A stretch of DNA of 64,000 nucleotides, from the NCBI RefSeq assembly GCF_023242315.1, contig NZ_JALLIY010000003.1, forward strand, positions 186,001 to 250,000, read 5' to 3'. The number at the start of each line of letters is the position of its first letter. Position 1 is the first letter of the stretch. The position numbers and the translations under genes are program-made. The notes under the pieces are model-generated. The model was not told the DNA's origin. It made no database searches and was given only the letters and a program-made list of their open reading frames with translations. This DNA comes from Pseudomonas sp. MWU13-2105. GTDB taxonomy: Bacteria > Pseudomonadota > Gammaproteobacteria > Pseudomonadales > Pseudomonadaceae. Shown here one piece after another: positions 7,666 through 16,528 of the stretch.

Positions 7666-8799
7666 TCAGTCCGCATTTTTTTGAGCGGCAAGCACACTTG
7701 CCAAGGCCTTGAGAAAAAGGTCGTTATCCTCACAGCTACCAATGGAGACACGCAAGTACTCCGTGTAGCCGTCTTCACGCCAGGGTTTGACGATAACGCC
7801 TTTGCCCAATAAGGCCTGGTTGATGGTTTCAGCCGGATAGGGCGTGCTGAAGAAAAGAAAGTTGGCCAGCGACGGCGCGGTGTCCAGGCCCAGGTTGTGC
7901 AAGGCAATCACCATATGCCGACGCTCATGGGCCACGTGGGCGAGGGTGGCTTGCAGGTGCTCTTCGTCCGCCAGGGCGGCAATCGCCGCGGCCTGGGCCA
8001 CGCGGTTGATATTGAACGGCGTGCGCAGACGGTCGATCAGGTCGGCCAGCATGGGGTCGCTGACGATGCCGTAGCCGATCCGCAAGCCGGCCAGGGAATA
8101 GGCCTTGGAGAAGGTCCGCAGGAGGATGAACGGCTTGCCGCTGGCCTGGATCAGGCCGAGGCAATCGGGATAGCCCTCCTCGAATTGCGCGTACTCGTAA
8201 TAGGCCTCGTCGAAGACCAGCAGGCACTGGGCCGGAAGCGCCGCCAACAGGCGTTGCAACTCGTCGGCATCGAGGGTGCAGCCGACCGGATTGGAGGGGC
8301 AGGAAAACATCAGCAGACGGGTTTTCGCGGTCAGCGCCTGAATCATCGCCGCTACGTCGAAGCGGCCTTCATCGGTCATCGGTACGCCCGTTACCCGGGC
8401 CCCGGCGGCGATAGGGTAGATAAAGTGCAGGCCGAACGAGGGCACTACGGTGACCACTTCATCGCCATGGTCGAGGAACACCCGGCTGATGATGCTCAGC
8501 AAATCTTCGGAACCATTGCCGAACACCAGCTGGTTGCCCGGCACGCCGAGCTTGGCGCTGAGGGCCGCGCGCAGTTCCAGGCAACTGGCGTCCGGGTACA
8601 GCGCGATACTGGCGCAGGCCTGGTTCATGGCGGCGGCGACCGCCGGCGCCGGCCCCAAGGGATTTTCGTTGCTGCCCAGCTTGGCCACCCGGGTCAGCCC
8701 GAAACGTTTGCGCACCGCTTCGGTGCCGAGGCCGGCGTTGTAGCTGGCGAGGTCGCGCACCTGGGGACGGGCGAGGAGTTGCAGTTCAGCAGCGTTCAT
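7666..8799 (-). CDS. HisC-like PLP aminotransferase (fold type I)
   Basis: 377 residues, resembling histidinol-phosphate aminotransferases: SNENPLGP near residue 43, CPSNPVG near 167, DEAYYEY at 198 and the PLP lysine in [13 protein letters not shown] (Lys232). The ATG at 8799 overlaps the ATPase stop by 4 bases. The setting (HutH, two 2-hydroxyacid dehydrogenases, HutC) argues for catabolic transamination between imidazolyl-pyruvate and histidine rather than histidine biosynthesis. That substrate is inferred; HisC-like enzymes also take aromatic amino acids. Confidence 0.85.
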   Translation of the reverse strand: MNAAELQLLARPQVRDLASYNAGLGTEAVRKRFGLTRVAKLGSNENPLGPAPAVAAAMNQACASIALYPDASCLELRAALSAKLGVPGNQLVFGNGSEDLLSIISRVFLDHGDEVVTVVPSFGLHFIYPIAAGARVTGVPMTDEGRFDVAAMIQALTAKTRLLMFSCPSNPVGCTLDADELQRLLAALPAQCLLVFDEAYYEYAQFEEGYPDCLGLIQASGKPFILLRTFSKAYSLAGLRIGYGIVSDPMLADLIDRLRTPFNINRVAQAAAIAALADEEHLQATLAHVAHERRHMVIALHNLGLDTAPSLANFLFFSTPYPAETINQALLGKGVIVKPWREDGYTEYLRVSIGSCEDNDLFLKALASVLAAQKNAD

Positions 8800-9635
8800 A
8801 CCGGGGAAGCCTCTTTGTTGTCTTGCCAGAACGCATTGCGATCCAGATAGTTCTGCAGGAATTGCTGCAGACGCGGGTGTTCGGTGTTGTGGAAGATTTG
8901 CTGCGGGGTGCCCTGGGCCACCACCTGGCCCTGGTCGAGGAACACCACCGAATCGGCGACCTGCGCGGCGAAACCCATTTCGTGGGTGACCACCACCATG
9001 GTCATGCCTTCCTTGGCCAGGGTCTTCATGACCTGCAGGACTTCGCCCACCAGTTCCGGGTCGAGCGCCGAGGTCGGTTCGTCGAACAGCATGATGTGTG
9101 GCTCCATGGCCAGCGCCCGGGCAATCGCCACGCGCTGCTGCTGACCACCGGAGAGCTGGATCGGGTAGACATCGGCCTTGTGCGCCAGGCCGACTTTGTC
9201 GAGCATCGCCAGGGCGCGCTTGCGGGCTTCGGCGGCAGGCAGCTTGCGCACCCGCAATAGGGCTTCGCTGACATTGCCCAGGGCGGTCATGTGCGGCCAC
9301 AGGTTGAACTGCTGGAAGACCATGCCGATATTGCGCCGGACCTGATTGATCTGCGCTTGCGCGGCACGTTTACGACCCTTGCCGTTGTCCGCCACATAGC
9401 CGAGCAACTGGCCTTCGATATGGATCTCGCCTTCGTCGTATTCTTCGAGAAAGGCCATGCTGCGCAGCAGGGTGCTTTTGCCCGAGCCGGAAGGACCGAT
9501 CAGGCACACCACTTCGGAATGCCGGACCTCCAGGTCGATCCCCTTGAGCACACGCAGGGCGCCGAAGCTCTTGCCGACATTGTGCAGGCGCACCATGGGC
9601 TGCGAGTCGCCGGGGAGTTGTTCGGGAGTCTTCAT
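8796..9635 (-). CDS. ABC transporter ATP-binding protein, polar amino-acid type
   Basis: 279 residues: Walker [11 protein letters not shown]-loop region [12 protein letters not shown], signature [15 protein letters not shown], Walker [13 protein letters not shown] and H-loop VVTHEM. It is the HisP/GlnQ type that powers import with the two adjacent permeases. The ATG at 9635 has AAGGTG just upstream. An alternative ATG at 9689, overlapping the permease stop as ATGA, would add 18 residues, and either could be used. It carries an insertion around [18 protein letters not shown] before the Q-loop, as is common in opine/histidine-type ATPases. Confidence 0.92.
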   Translation of the reverse strand: MKTPEQLPGDSQPMVRLHNVGKSFGALRVLKGIDLEVRHSEVVCLIGPSGSGKSTLLRSMAFLEEYDEGEIHIEGQLLGYVADNGKGRKRAAQAQINQVRRNIGMVFQQFNLWPHMTALGNVSEALLRVRKLPAAEARKRALAMLDKVGLAHKADVYPIQLSGGQQQRVAIARALAMEPHIMLFDEPTSALDPELVGEVLQVMKTLAKEGMTMVVVTHEMGFAAQVADSVVFLDQGQVVAQGTPQQIFHNTEHPRLQQFLQNYLDRNAFWQDNKEASPV

Positions 9636-9685
9636 GGGGTCACCTTGTTTCGGGACAATGGGTGGCAGGGGGCGTTGTAGGATGT

Positions 9686-10357
9686 TCATTGCGGCTGCCT
9701 GCTCATGAAGCGGCCGACCCGGGTCTCCAGGACCATGCCCACGCGTGAACAGAACTCCACCAGCAGCAGGTAGCCGATACACAGCACCAGCAGGGTTTCG
9801 ACGAAGGCGAAGGTTTGCGAGCCGATACCGGTCATGACCATGGTCAGTTCCGGAATGGTGATGATCGACAGCACGGCGGTTTCCTTGCACAGGATGGTCA
9901 CCAGGTTGACCAGTGCCGGCAGGATGATCACCAGCATCTGCGGCAGCTGGATGCGCAGGATGCATTGCCAGCGACTGATGCCCAGGCAGTCGGCCGCCTC
10001 CAGTTGGCCACGGGCCACCGACTCGAAGCCGGTGCGGAAGATCTCCGCGAAGTACACGCTGCCATAGATGCCCAGCCCGAGAATCCCGGCGGGAACCGGG
10101 TCGAGGCTGAGGCCGAAGGACGGCCCGCCGTAATAGACCAGGAACAGCTGGACCAGGAACGGCGTGCTGCGGATCACTTCGATAAATGCCCGGAGCGGCG
10201 CGCGAATCAGGTTGTTGCCGAACAGTTGCGCCACGGCGATCAGCAAACCGAGGAGCAAGCCCAGGACCACCCCGGCGGACCAGGTGCCGAGGGTCACCGT
10301 GAAGCCCTGGGCGATATCGTCGAGGTGCTCGGTAATGACCCGGTAGTCGAAGATCAT
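9686..10357 (-). CDS. ABC transporter permease, polar amino-acid type (second)
   Basis: 223 residues with about five membrane helices and the HisMQ/GlnP signature region ([21 protein letters not shown]), which docks on the ATPase. The start at 10357 overlaps the upstream permease stop by 4 bases. It pairs with the other permease to form the inner-membrane channel of the importer in this catabolic block. Confidence 0.9.
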   Translation of the reverse strand: MIFDYRVITEHLDDIAQGFTVTLGTWSAGVVLGLLLGLLIAVAQLFGNNLIRAPLRAFIEVIRSTPFLVQLFLVYYGGPSFGLSLDPVPAGILGLGIYGSVYFAEIFRTGFESVARGQLEAADCLGISRWQCILRIQLPQMLVIILPALVNLVTILCKETAVLSIITIPELTMVMTGIGSQTFAFVETLLVLCIGYLLLVEFCSRVGMVLETRVGRFMSRQPQ

Positions 10358-11013
10358 GTCAGTTGCTCCTTCATGCGCCGTTCCAACAGGCCGCCGCAGA
10401 ACGCCAGTGGAATATTGATCAGGCAATAGAAACCGGCCAGCATCAGGTAGTCCTGCACGAACAGGTAATCGCTGGCCGCGAGGTTCTGCGCGGTACGGGT
10501 CAGGTCGGCGAGACCGACCACCGAGACCAGCGAAGACGCCTTGATCAGCAGGATCATTTCATTGACCAGGGCCGGCAGAGTCAGGCGCACGGCCTGCGGC
10601 ACGCGGATGCGGATCAGCATCTGCCGGGTGCTCAGGCCGAGCAGCCCGGCCGCTTCCAACTGCCCGCCGGGAATGGCCAGGAAGCCACCACGGAGGATCT
10701 CGGCGATATAAGCCCCGGCACACAGCGACAGGCTGATGATCGCCGCCGTCAGTGGCGACACATTGGGCAGGCCGACCCGTGGCAGGAAGTAATAGACAAA
10801 GAGCAATTGCACCAGCAACGGAATGCCGCGGAATACGAAGATGTAGCCGCCACCCAGGCGCCTGAACAACGGCAGCGGTGACAGGCGCAGGCTGGCGACC
10901 AGGATGCCGATGAAAAAACCGATCACCAGGGCCGCGGTGGAGACCTCCAGGGTCACCAGCAGGCTGGTCAGCAACAGCGGCAGGTTCTGCAAAAACAAAG
11001 GCCAATCGAACAT
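10354..11013 (-). CDS. ABC transporter permease, polar amino-acid type (first)
   Basis: 219 residues, five predicted helices, EAA-type coupling region [21 protein letters not shown] (about 140-160). [18 protein letters not shown] is typical of the HisQ/GlnP family. It starts 73 bp after the binding-protein gene; that gap contains a hairpin which may balance the higher need for binding protein against permease. Confidence 0.9.
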   Translation of the reverse strand: MFDWPLFLQNLPLLLTSLLVTLEVSTAALVIGFFIGILVASLRLSPLPLFRRLGGGYIFVFRGIPLLVQLLFVYYFLPRVGLPNVSPLTAAIISLSLCAGAYIAEILRGGFLAIPGGQLEAAGLLGLSTRQMLIRIRVPQAVRLTLPALVNEMILLIKASSLVSVVGLADLTRTAQNLAASDYLFVQDYLMLAGFYCLINIPLAFCGGLLERRMKEQLT

Positions 11014-11034
11014 TGCGGTGACTCCAACTCAGTT

Positions 11035-11062
11035 GATCGCCGGCCAGGCTCGGCCGACGATC
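11035..11062 (-). other. Intra-operon inverted repeat between binding-protein and permease genes
   Basis: GATCG at 11035-11039 and CGATC at 11058-11062 enclose two GGCC blocks, giving an imperfect hairpin on either strand. Such structures between a binding-protein gene and its permeases often stabilise the upstream message or partly stop transcription. There is no T-run, so it is not a simple terminator. Confidence 0.45.
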
Positions 11063-11086
11063 AGGGCCTCCAATGGGCAGGCGGAT

Positions 11087-11923
11087 TTACCAGGTTGGGG
11101 TGAAGTCGGCTTGCGGCACATTCATCTCGGCACCCAGCCATTTCTTCTGCAAGGCCGCCAGGCGCCCGTCCGCATGCATTTTCAGCAGGGCGGCATCGAG
11201 TGCGGCGATCAGGCTGTTGGCGTCGTCATCCTTGCGTCCCAGGTAGGCGAAGTAGGAGGTCTTGCCGAACGGTGGCTGGACCACTTTGAAGGCACTGCTG
11301 CGCTGGGCGGCGACATAGGAGATGTTCGGCAACGAGTTGGCGACGGCGACGATACGCTTGGCCGCCAGGTCGGCGTAGGCCTGGTTGTTGTCGACATATT
11401 CGCGGATGGTGACTTTCTCCGGCAGCGTGGCGGCGAAGGTCTTCAGTTCTTCGAGCTGTGCCGAGCCTTTGCCGGCGCCGACCGCCTTGCCGGCAATGTC
11501 TTGTGGCTTGCTGATGCTGTTGTCGTTGGCGCCGATCATCAAGGCCACGGTGGCTTCGGCGATTGGCAGCATGAAGTGGTAACGCTCTTTGCGGGCCTGG
11601 GTCACGATGATCGGGCCGGCGACCACGTCGAACTTCTTCGCTTCAAGCCCCGGCAATACACTGGGCCACGGCAGGTCGAGGAATTTCACCTTGACCCCCA
11701 GTTCCTTGCCCAACTGCTCGAACAGTTCGGAATTGAGGCCTTTCTGCTTGCCGTTGTCGGTGAAATCGAAAGGCGCGAATTGCAGCTCGGTACCTACCAC
11801 CAGTTCACCGGCTTTTTTGACATCGGCCAGTTGATCAGCATGTGCCGCCAGGGACGCGACGCTCAGGGTGAGCGCCAGGCACAGGCCGTTGAAGCGTTTA
11901 CTGAATAGAGAATCGAGTTGCAT
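11087..11923 (-). CDS. Periplasmic substrate-binding protein, HisJ/GlnH family, lacking the amino-binding Asp
   Basis: 278 residues with a signal peptide (cleavage near AAHA-DQ, about residue 29) and the two-lobed family-3 binding-protein fold (VVGTELQFAPFDFTDNG, LPWPSVLPGLEAKKFDVVAG). By eye, Arg111 (VTQARKERY) aligns with the Arg that binds the ligand alpha-carboxylate. The motif RIVAVANSLPNISY (190-203) aligns with RADAVLHDTPNILY of E. coli GlnH. The Asp that binds the alpha-amino group is Ser197 here. That suggests a ligand without an alpha-amino group, such as imidazolyl-lactate. A sigma-54 promoter and a GTATATAC site precede it. Confidence 0.9.
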   Translation of the reverse strand: MQLDSLFSKRFNGLCLALTLSVASLAAHADQLADVKKAGELVVGTELQFAPFDFTDNGKQKGLNSELFEQLGKELGVKVKFLDLPWPSVLPGLEAKKFDVVAGPIIVTQARKERYHFMLPIAEATVALMIGANDNSISKPQDIAGKAVGAGKGSAQLEELKTFAATLPEKVTIREYVDNNQAYADLAAKRIVAVANSLPNISYVAAQRSSAFKVVQPPFGKTSYFAYLGRKDDDANSLIAALDAALLKMHADGRLAALQKKWLGAEMNVPQADFTPTW

Positions 11924-11990
11924 GGTGTCACTCCTTCAGGGGGATGCAGCGAGGTTGAGTGTGTGTTCCCGCGGTGATTCAGGTGGGCGA

Positions 11991-12007
11991 CAGCAGTTAA
12001 CGTGCCA
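11991..12007 (-). promoter_or_regulatory. Sigma-54 promoter for the transporter operon
   Basis: On the minus strand the sequence is TGGCACGTTAACTGCTG: -24 element TGGCAC (perfect) and -12 element CTGC (one mismatch to TTGC), with exactly 10 bases between the GG and GC pairs. It ends 67 bp before the binding-protein start. Sigma-54 dependence agrees with CbrB or NtrC control of histidine and nitrogen use in pseudomonads; the activator site was not found. Confidence 0.72.
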
Positions 12008-12011
12008 TTCC

Positions 12012-12022
12012 GGTATATACAG
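12012..12022 (-). promoter_or_regulatory. Probable HutC-like operator, imperfect (transporter promoter)
   Basis: Minus strand CTGTATATACC: a GTATATAC core (12013-12020) like the two perfect palindromes upstream of hutH, but with one outer base pair broken. It lies 5 bp upstream of the -24 element of the sigma-54 promoter, so bound repressor would touch the promoter or block its activator. Confidence 0.6.
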
Positions 12023-12025
12023 CCA

Positions 12026-13402
12026 TCAAGCGAGAATTTTTCCCGGGTTGAGAATGCCGTTGGGGTCGAAGCAGTCCTTGAGTTGGCGCATCAGCGCGAG
12101 GGCTTCGGGGCCCACCGAGTGATGGAGAAACTCGCGCTTGAGCAGGCCGATGCCATGCTCGGCGGACACCGAGCCGCCGAGTTCGCCGACGGCGCTGTAG
12201 ACCAGTTCCTCGATGGCCAGGATCGGCGCGGGCTGGGGCAGGGACGCGCAGTCCACGGTCAGGTGCAGGTTGCTGTCGCCGATGTGGCCGAAATACACAC
12301 TGTGATTGCCCGGCCAGCGCTGTTCCAGGCGGGCGCGACAGCGCTCGACGAAGTCGCCGATCAGGCCGATCGGCAGGCTGACGTCGAAGTTCAATGGGCT
12401 CATGCGCAGGGGAAACTCACCGGTCGCCTCGCGGATCTTCCACAGTCCTCGGGCCTGGGCCTGGGAGCTGGCGAGGACCGCATCGAGCACTTCGCCGGCA
12501 TTGAGGGCCTCTTCCAGCGCTATCTCAAGCTGTTCCCGGGAACCGGCGGACTCCAGCAGCACATATAACGGATGTTCCAATGAGATCGGCGCCGTGGCGT
12601 TTTCCAGCCAGCTGACGCCGAGGCGAAAGAAGTCCTGCCACATCAATTCGTAGGCCTGTGGCGTGCCGACACCGCGCTGGATCCGCCGCAGCAGGCTGAC
12701 CGCGCTGGCGTAGTCGGGCAGGGCGCAGAGCAGGGTGCTGGCCTGCCCCGGTTGCGGCGCGAGCTTCAAGACCGCGCGGGTAATCACGCCCAAGGTGCCT
12801 TCGCTGCCGATAAAGCACTGTTTCAGGTCATAACCGCAGTTGTTCTTGATCATCTTGTTGCGCAGGTCGAGCACCCGGCCATCGGCCAGGACCACTTCCA
12901 GTCCGAGCACCAGGTCGCGGGTCATGCCGTAGCGAATCACTGCATTACCGCCGGCATTGGTGGCGATATTGCCGCCGATCTGGCAGGAACCGCGCGCGCC
13001 CAGGTCCAGGGGGAAGATAAAACCCGCGTTGAGCGCCGCCTGCTGGATTTCCTCCAGCGTGGTGCCGGCCAGCACGCTGATAGTGGCGGCGGCCGGGTCG
13101 ATCTCTTCGATGCCGCGCAGGCGTTCCAGGGACAGTGCGATATCCGCGGCCCGCGGTACGGCGCCGCCGGCGAGCCCGGTCATGCCGCCCTGGGGAACCA
13201 CCGATTGCCCGGCGCCATTGCAGATGCGCAAGGCATTCGCCACATCCGCCGTGGTCCTTGGTAACAGCAGCGCGGCGGGACAGGCCGGGGCATGGCCGGT
13301 CCAGTCGCTGTAGTGGCGCTGACCGATATCGGCGCCGGTGACGACGGCGTCATGCCCCAGCGCCTGACGCAGCAGTTCGAGGGTTTGTGGTAAATCGCTC
13401 AT
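12026..13402 (-). CDS. FAD-linked 2-hydroxyacid dehydrogenase (D-lactate / 2-hydroxyglutarate dehydrogenase family)
   Basis: 458 residues: a PCMH-type FAD domain (PQGGMTGLAGGAVPR near 70; CQIGGNIATNAGGNAVIRYGM near 137-157) and the FAD-oxidase C-terminal domain with metal and substrate residues in GHIGDSNLHL and SAEHGIGLLKR. It ends in the usual NPGKIL. Relatives oxidise D-2-hydroxyacids to 2-oxoacids and pass electrons to quinone or ETF. It overlaps the FMN dehydrogenase by 4 bases, so one operon carries two 2-hydroxyacid dehydrogenases of opposite expected stereospecificity. D-imidazolyl-lactate is the proposed substrate (inference). Confidence 0.87.
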   Translation of the reverse strand: MSDLPQTLELLRQALGHDAVVTGADIGQRHYSDWTGHAPACPAALLLPRTTADVANALRICNGAGQSVVPQGGMTGLAGGAVPRAADIALSLERLRGIEEIDPAAATISVLAGTTLEEIQQAALNAGFIFPLDLGARGSCQIGGNIATNAGGNAVIRYGMTRDLVLGLEVVLADGRVLDLRNKMIKNNCGYDLKQCFIGSEGTLGVITRAVLKLAPQPGQASTLLCALPDYASAVSLLRRIQRGVGTPQAYELMWQDFFRLGVSWLENATAPISLEHPLYVLLESAGSREQLEIALEEALNAGEVLDAVLASSQAQARGLWKIREATGEFPLRMSPLNFDVSLPIGLIGDFVERCRARLEQRWPGNHSVYFGHIGDSNLHLTVDCASLPQPAPILAIEELVYSAVGELGGSVSAEHGIGLLKREFLHHSVGPEALALMRQLKDCFDPNGILNPGKILA

Positions 13403-14604
13403 CGGTTCAACTCACGGTCAGAAAGGGTTGGGGGTGTCGTGACCAGGGCACGACGATCAAGCCGGTCCAGGTTCGCAGTGCCGAGCAAGGACAGGGCCAG
13501 GCGCAGCTCTTGCGCCAGCAGGTCGAGGGCATGGCCGGCACCTGCCTGTGCGCCGACGGCGACTCCATACAGGGTAGATCGCCCCAGCAACACCGCGTCG
13601 GCGCCCAATGCACAGGCTTTGAGAATGTCGCTGCCGCGACGGATGCCGCTGTCGAGCAGCAACGCGAGCTTGCCCTTGGCCACGGCGGCAATTGCCGGCA
13701 GGCAGTCGATGCTGGCGGGAACCCCGTCCAGTTGCCGGCCGCCATGGTTGCTCACCACCAGCCCGTCGAGCCCCAAGGCCACGGCTTTCTCGGCATCCGC
13801 CGGGTGCAACAGGCCTTTGAGCAGCAACCGATGAGGCCAGCGTTCGCGCAACCGGGCCAGCGCGTCCCAGTCGAGGCCGGTGTCCATCTGGCTGCCGATA
13901 AAGTGCGCGGCACCTTCGATAGTGCGTTGTCCGGGCGGCAGATAACGCTCGATATTGCCCAGGTTCGGCAGGCCCCGTGGCCACAACGCCTGGCCCATCC
14001 AGCGCGGATGGCAGAGCAGGTCGAGCTTGTTGCGCAGGCTCAGTTGCCGGGGCCGGACGAAGTTGCGCCGGTCCCATTCGCGATTGCCCAGCAGCACGGC
14101 ATCGCTGGTCAGCAGCAAGGTCCGGCAACCGACCGCGTCGGCTCGTTGCAGCAGGTCTTCGCCGACAGCGGGATCTCGCAGGCAATAGAGCTGGAACCAG
14201 AGATTGACCTCGGGCACCGCCGTGACCAGTTGCTCCAGGGAACTGGTGGACACGGTACTCAAGGTAAAGGGCAGGCCGCGCTCCGTGGCGGCCCGGGCCA
14301 GATGTATATCGGCATCGCGGTATAGCATCGCGTTGTAGCCGGTGGGGCCGATGGCCATGGGCAACGGCAGCTCCTGTCCGAGCAGAGAACGCCGGGTTTG
14401 CGTCACCGAGCAGGGCACCAGGGTGCGCGGCAGCAGGGCTATATCAGCGAAAGCCTGGCGATTACGGCGCAACGTCTGCTCTTCCTCGGCTCCGCCCTCG
14501 AGGTATTCCCAGGCGAAATGCGGCAGGCGTTGCCGCGCCATGGCCGCCAGTTCGGCAATGCTTTGTGCCCGGTGAAAATCCAGCCCTGAATAATAGCGAC
14601 GCAT
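13399..14604 (-). CDS. FMN-dependent L-2-hydroxyacid dehydrogenase, mandelate-dehydrogenase-like
   Basis: 401 residues, (S)-2-hydroxyacid dehydrogenase TIM barrel: YLEGGAE (34-40), IGPTGYN (85-91), WFQLY (136-140), FMN lysine in LLKGLL (Lys263), catalytic His287 and substrate Arg290 in SNHGGRQLDG, and DSGIRRGSDI. It shares more with MdlB of P. putida than with LldD (GPTG, HPRW, WPHRLLLKGLL), which points to a bulky aromatic side chain. The MdlB type is membrane-associated and feeds quinones. Proposed reaction: L-imidazolyl-lactate to imidazolyl-pyruvate (inferred from HutH, aminotransferase and HutC neighbours). Confidence 0.87.
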   Translation of the reverse strand: MRRYYSGLDFHRAQSIAELAAMARQRLPHFAWEYLEGGAEEEQTLRRNRQAFADIALLPRTLVPCSVTQTRRSLLGQELPLPMAIGPTGYNAMLYRDADIHLARAATERGLPFTLSTVSTSSLEQLVTAVPEVNLWFQLYCLRDPAVGEDLLQRADAVGCRTLLLTSDAVLLGNREWDRRNFVRPRQLSLRNKLDLLCHPRWMGQALWPRGLPNLGNIERYLPPGQRTIEGAAHFIGSQMDTGLDWDALARLRERWPHRLLLKGLLHPADAEKAVALGLDGLVVSNHGGRQLDGVPASIDCLPAIAAVAKGKLALLLDSGIRRGSDILKACALGADAVLLGRSTLYGVAVGAQAGAGHALDLLAQELRLALSLLGTANLDRLDRRALVTTPPTLSDRELNR

Positions 14605-14630
14605 GGCAATCCCTAGGGTGTGATGAAAGC

Positions 14631-14649
14631 GGCGCAGCCGGGCTGCGCC
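14631..14649 (-). other. GC hairpin between hutH and the FMN dehydrogenase gene
   Basis: GGCGCAGCC and GGCTGCGCC are perfect complements around one base, lying in the 58-bp gap between the two minus-strand genes. No T-run follows. It may protect the hutH message or reduce read-through to the dehydrogenases. Confidence 0.45.
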
Positions 14650-14662
14650 AGCCTGGTGTCAA

Positions 14663-16192
14663 TCAAGCGTACAAGCGTGTGGCGGGCAACCAGCGCTCGA
14701 AGGCCGCGGAGTCGACCCAGCGCCTGGCCGCCGCGATATCGGGGGCAAAGTAACGGTCTTCGTCGTAGTGCGCGACCTCGCGGCGAATCATCGCCAGGAC
14801 TTCAGAGAGTTTTTCCGAGGTCTTGAGTGGCGCATGCAGGTCGACGCCCTGGGCGGCACCGAGCAGTTCGATGGCCACCACGGCGCTGCTGTTGCCGGCC
14901 ATATCGAGCAAACGGCGGGCGGCAAAGGTCGCCATCGATACGTGGTCTTCCTGGTTGGCCGAGGTTGGCAGGCTGTCGACCGAGGCCGGGTGGGCCAGGG
15001 TCTTGTTCTCCGAGGCCAGGGCGGCGGCGGTTACCTGGGCGATCATGAAGCCCGAGTTCAGGCCGCCTTCGCGTACCAGAAAGGCCGGCAGACCGGAGAG
15101 CGCCGGGTCGACCAGTTGCGCGATGCGCCGTTCGGACAGCGCACCGATTTCGGCAATCGCCAGGGCCAGGACGTCAGCGGCCATCGCCACCGGTTCGGCG
15201 TGGAAGTTGCCACCCGAGAGCACGTCGCCATCGGCACTGAACACCAATGGGTTGTCCGAAACCGCGTTGGATTCACGCAGGAACACCCCGGCGGCAAAGC
15301 GCAGGTGATCCAGGCAAGCGCCCATGACCTGCGGCTGGCAGCGCAGCGAGTAAGGGTCCTGGACCCGTGCGCAGTCGATATGCGAACGGCGAATTTCGCT
15401 GTCAGCCAGCAGTTCACGATAGAATTCGGCTACGTCGATCTGGCCGGGTTGACCGCGCACGGCCTGGATACGTGGATCGAAGGGCACGTCCGAGCCTTTC
15501 AGGGCTTCCACGCACAGGCTGCCGGCCACCACGGCGGCGCTGAACAGCTTCTCGGCGGCAAACAGCCCGCGCAGCGCCAGCGCGGTGGACACCTGGGTGC
15601 CATTGATCAGCGCCAGGCCTTCCTTCGGGCCCAGCACCATGGGTTCCAGGCCGGCGATCGCCAGGCCTTCGACGGCGTCCATTTCCCGTCCTTCATGGCG
15701 TACGCGACCGACGCCGATCAGCACTGCGGACATATGCGCCAAAGGTGCCAGGTCGCCTGAAGCGCCCACCGATCCCTGGGAGGGGATGCATGGGTAGACC
15801 TTGGCGTGATAGAGCTTGACCAGCGCTTCAATCACCTGCCAGCGGATCCCGGAAAACCCCCGGGCCAGGGAGCCGACCTTGAGCGCCATGATCAGGCCGA
15901 CGCTGGCATCATCGAGCAGCGGACCGGTACCGGTGCAGTGGGAAAGCAGCAGGTTGCGTTGCAGCTTGGCCAGCGACTCGGTGGCAATCGAGGTCCGGGC
16001 CAGCAGGCCGAAGCCGGTGTTGATCCCGTACACCGTACGTTGGTTGGCGATGATCTCGTTCACCGTGCGGGTGCTGGCGTCGACGCTCTCACGCGCGGCG
16101 GGGTCGAGTTCGATCGTGCATTGCTGCTGATAGATGACGCGCAGTTGATCCAGTGTGAGTTGACCGGGCTTGAGCAGCAGAGGTGCGGGCAT
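14663..16192 (-). CDS. hutH: Histidine ammonia-lyase (stand-alone paralogue)
   Basis: 509 residues, full HutH length. The MIO cofactor triad Ala-Ser-Gly is at 144-146 ([13 protein letters not shown]); Tyr55 in YGINTGFG and His85 in [10 protein letters not shown] match active-site positions. It converts L-histidine to trans-urocanate and ammonia in the cytoplasm. No hutU, hutI, hutG or hutF is nearby, so urocanate must be processed by the hut pathway elsewhere. It is the first gene of the hutH-FMN-FAD operon, with a sigma-54 promoter and a perfect CCTGTATATACAGG palindrome upstream. An alternative such as another imidazole-amino-acid lyase cannot be excluded. Confidence 0.92.
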   Translation of the reverse strand: MPAPLLLKPGQLTLDQLRVIYQQQCTIELDPAARESVDASTRTVNEIIANQRTVYGINTGFGLLARTSIATESLAKLQRNLLLSHCTGTGPLLDDASVGLIMALKVGSLARGFSGIRWQVIEALVKLYHAKVYPCIPSQGSVGASGDLAPLAHMSAVLIGVGRVRHEGREMDAVEGLAIAGLEPMVLGPKEGLALINGTQVSTALALRGLFAAEKLFSAAVVAGSLCVEALKGSDVPFDPRIQAVRGQPGQIDVAEFYRELLADSEIRRSHIDCARVQDPYSLRCQPQVMGACLDHLRFAAGVFLRESNAVSDNPLVFSADGDVLSGGNFHAEPVAMAADVLALAIAEIGALSERRIAQLVDPALSGLPAFLVREGGLNSGFMIAQVTAAALASENKTLAHPASVDSLPTSANQEDHVSMATFAARRLLDMAGNSSAVVAIELLGAAQGVDLHAPLKTSEKLSEVLAMIRREVAHYDEDRYFAPDIAAARRWVDSAAFERWLPATRLYA

Positions 16193-16238
16193 GGCAGTGT
16201 CCTAAGGCGGAGGTTGGCTGGAATAGGTGGCTATATGT

Positions 16239-16254
16239 TCCTGTATATACAGGA
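16239..16254. promoter_or_regulatory. HutC-like operator at the hutH promoter (perfect palindrome)
   Basis: TCCTGTATATACAGGA is a perfect 16-base palindrome starting 3 bases downstream of the hutH -12 element, so it covers the expected transcription start. It resembles the TGTA-N2-TACA core of Pseudomonas HutC sites. A repressor bound here would block the hutH operon directly. Confidence 0.75.
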
Positions 16255-16256
16255 TG

Positions 16257-16272
16257 AGCAATATGCGGGCCA
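16257..16272 (-). promoter_or_regulatory. Sigma-54 promoter for the hutH operon
   Basis: Minus strand TGGCCCGCATATTGCT: -24 element TGGCCC (one mismatch to TGGCAC), -12 element TTGCT (match), and exactly 10 bases between GG (16271-16270) and GC (16259-16258). It lies about 65 bp upstream of the hutH start and next to the operator palindrome. Confidence 0.7.
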
Positions 16273-16528
16273 AAAGCGCTATTCAAGTCAGGGAGTGGCG
16301 TTGCAGAGCCGATTTCCGCCGATTGCCAGAAAAGACCGGCGTCCGCCGGAGCTAGAATGTGTCACCAAAGGTCGCACCAAAAACGCGCCCACTGCCCACT
16401 GTTGGGGCGAATGGAAACCAATGCTGGTGGGGCTACGCGGGGTCAAGGATTTCCTGGCAATCAAGAGGCGCGTTGGCGTGCAAGGTGTTGCGGGTAGGCA
16501 AAAGTGGGTGATGGCCTGGGGATTTTAT

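Noticed and set aside
7666..8799. Biosynthetic hisC
   Set aside because: It is embedded in a transport/catabolic operon with HutC and far from other his genes.
12026..14604. Ordinary lactate-use operon (LldD plus D-lactate dehydrogenase)
   Set aside because: No lactate permease or LldR is present. The FMN enzyme looks like MdlB, and the neighbours are HutH, HutC and a HisC-like aminotransferase.
7000..16000. Long open frames on the plus strand opposite the catabolic genes
   Set aside because: High GC content keeps antisense frames open. They lack domain-like sequence and are His/Gln/Arg-rich, as expected for shadows of real genes.
14663..16192. Ergothioneine lyase instead of HutH
   Set aside because: The sequence has the normal HutH MIO loop and active-site residues and sits beside a HutC-like gene. 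I saw no reason to prefer the other reaction, though it cannot be fully excluded.
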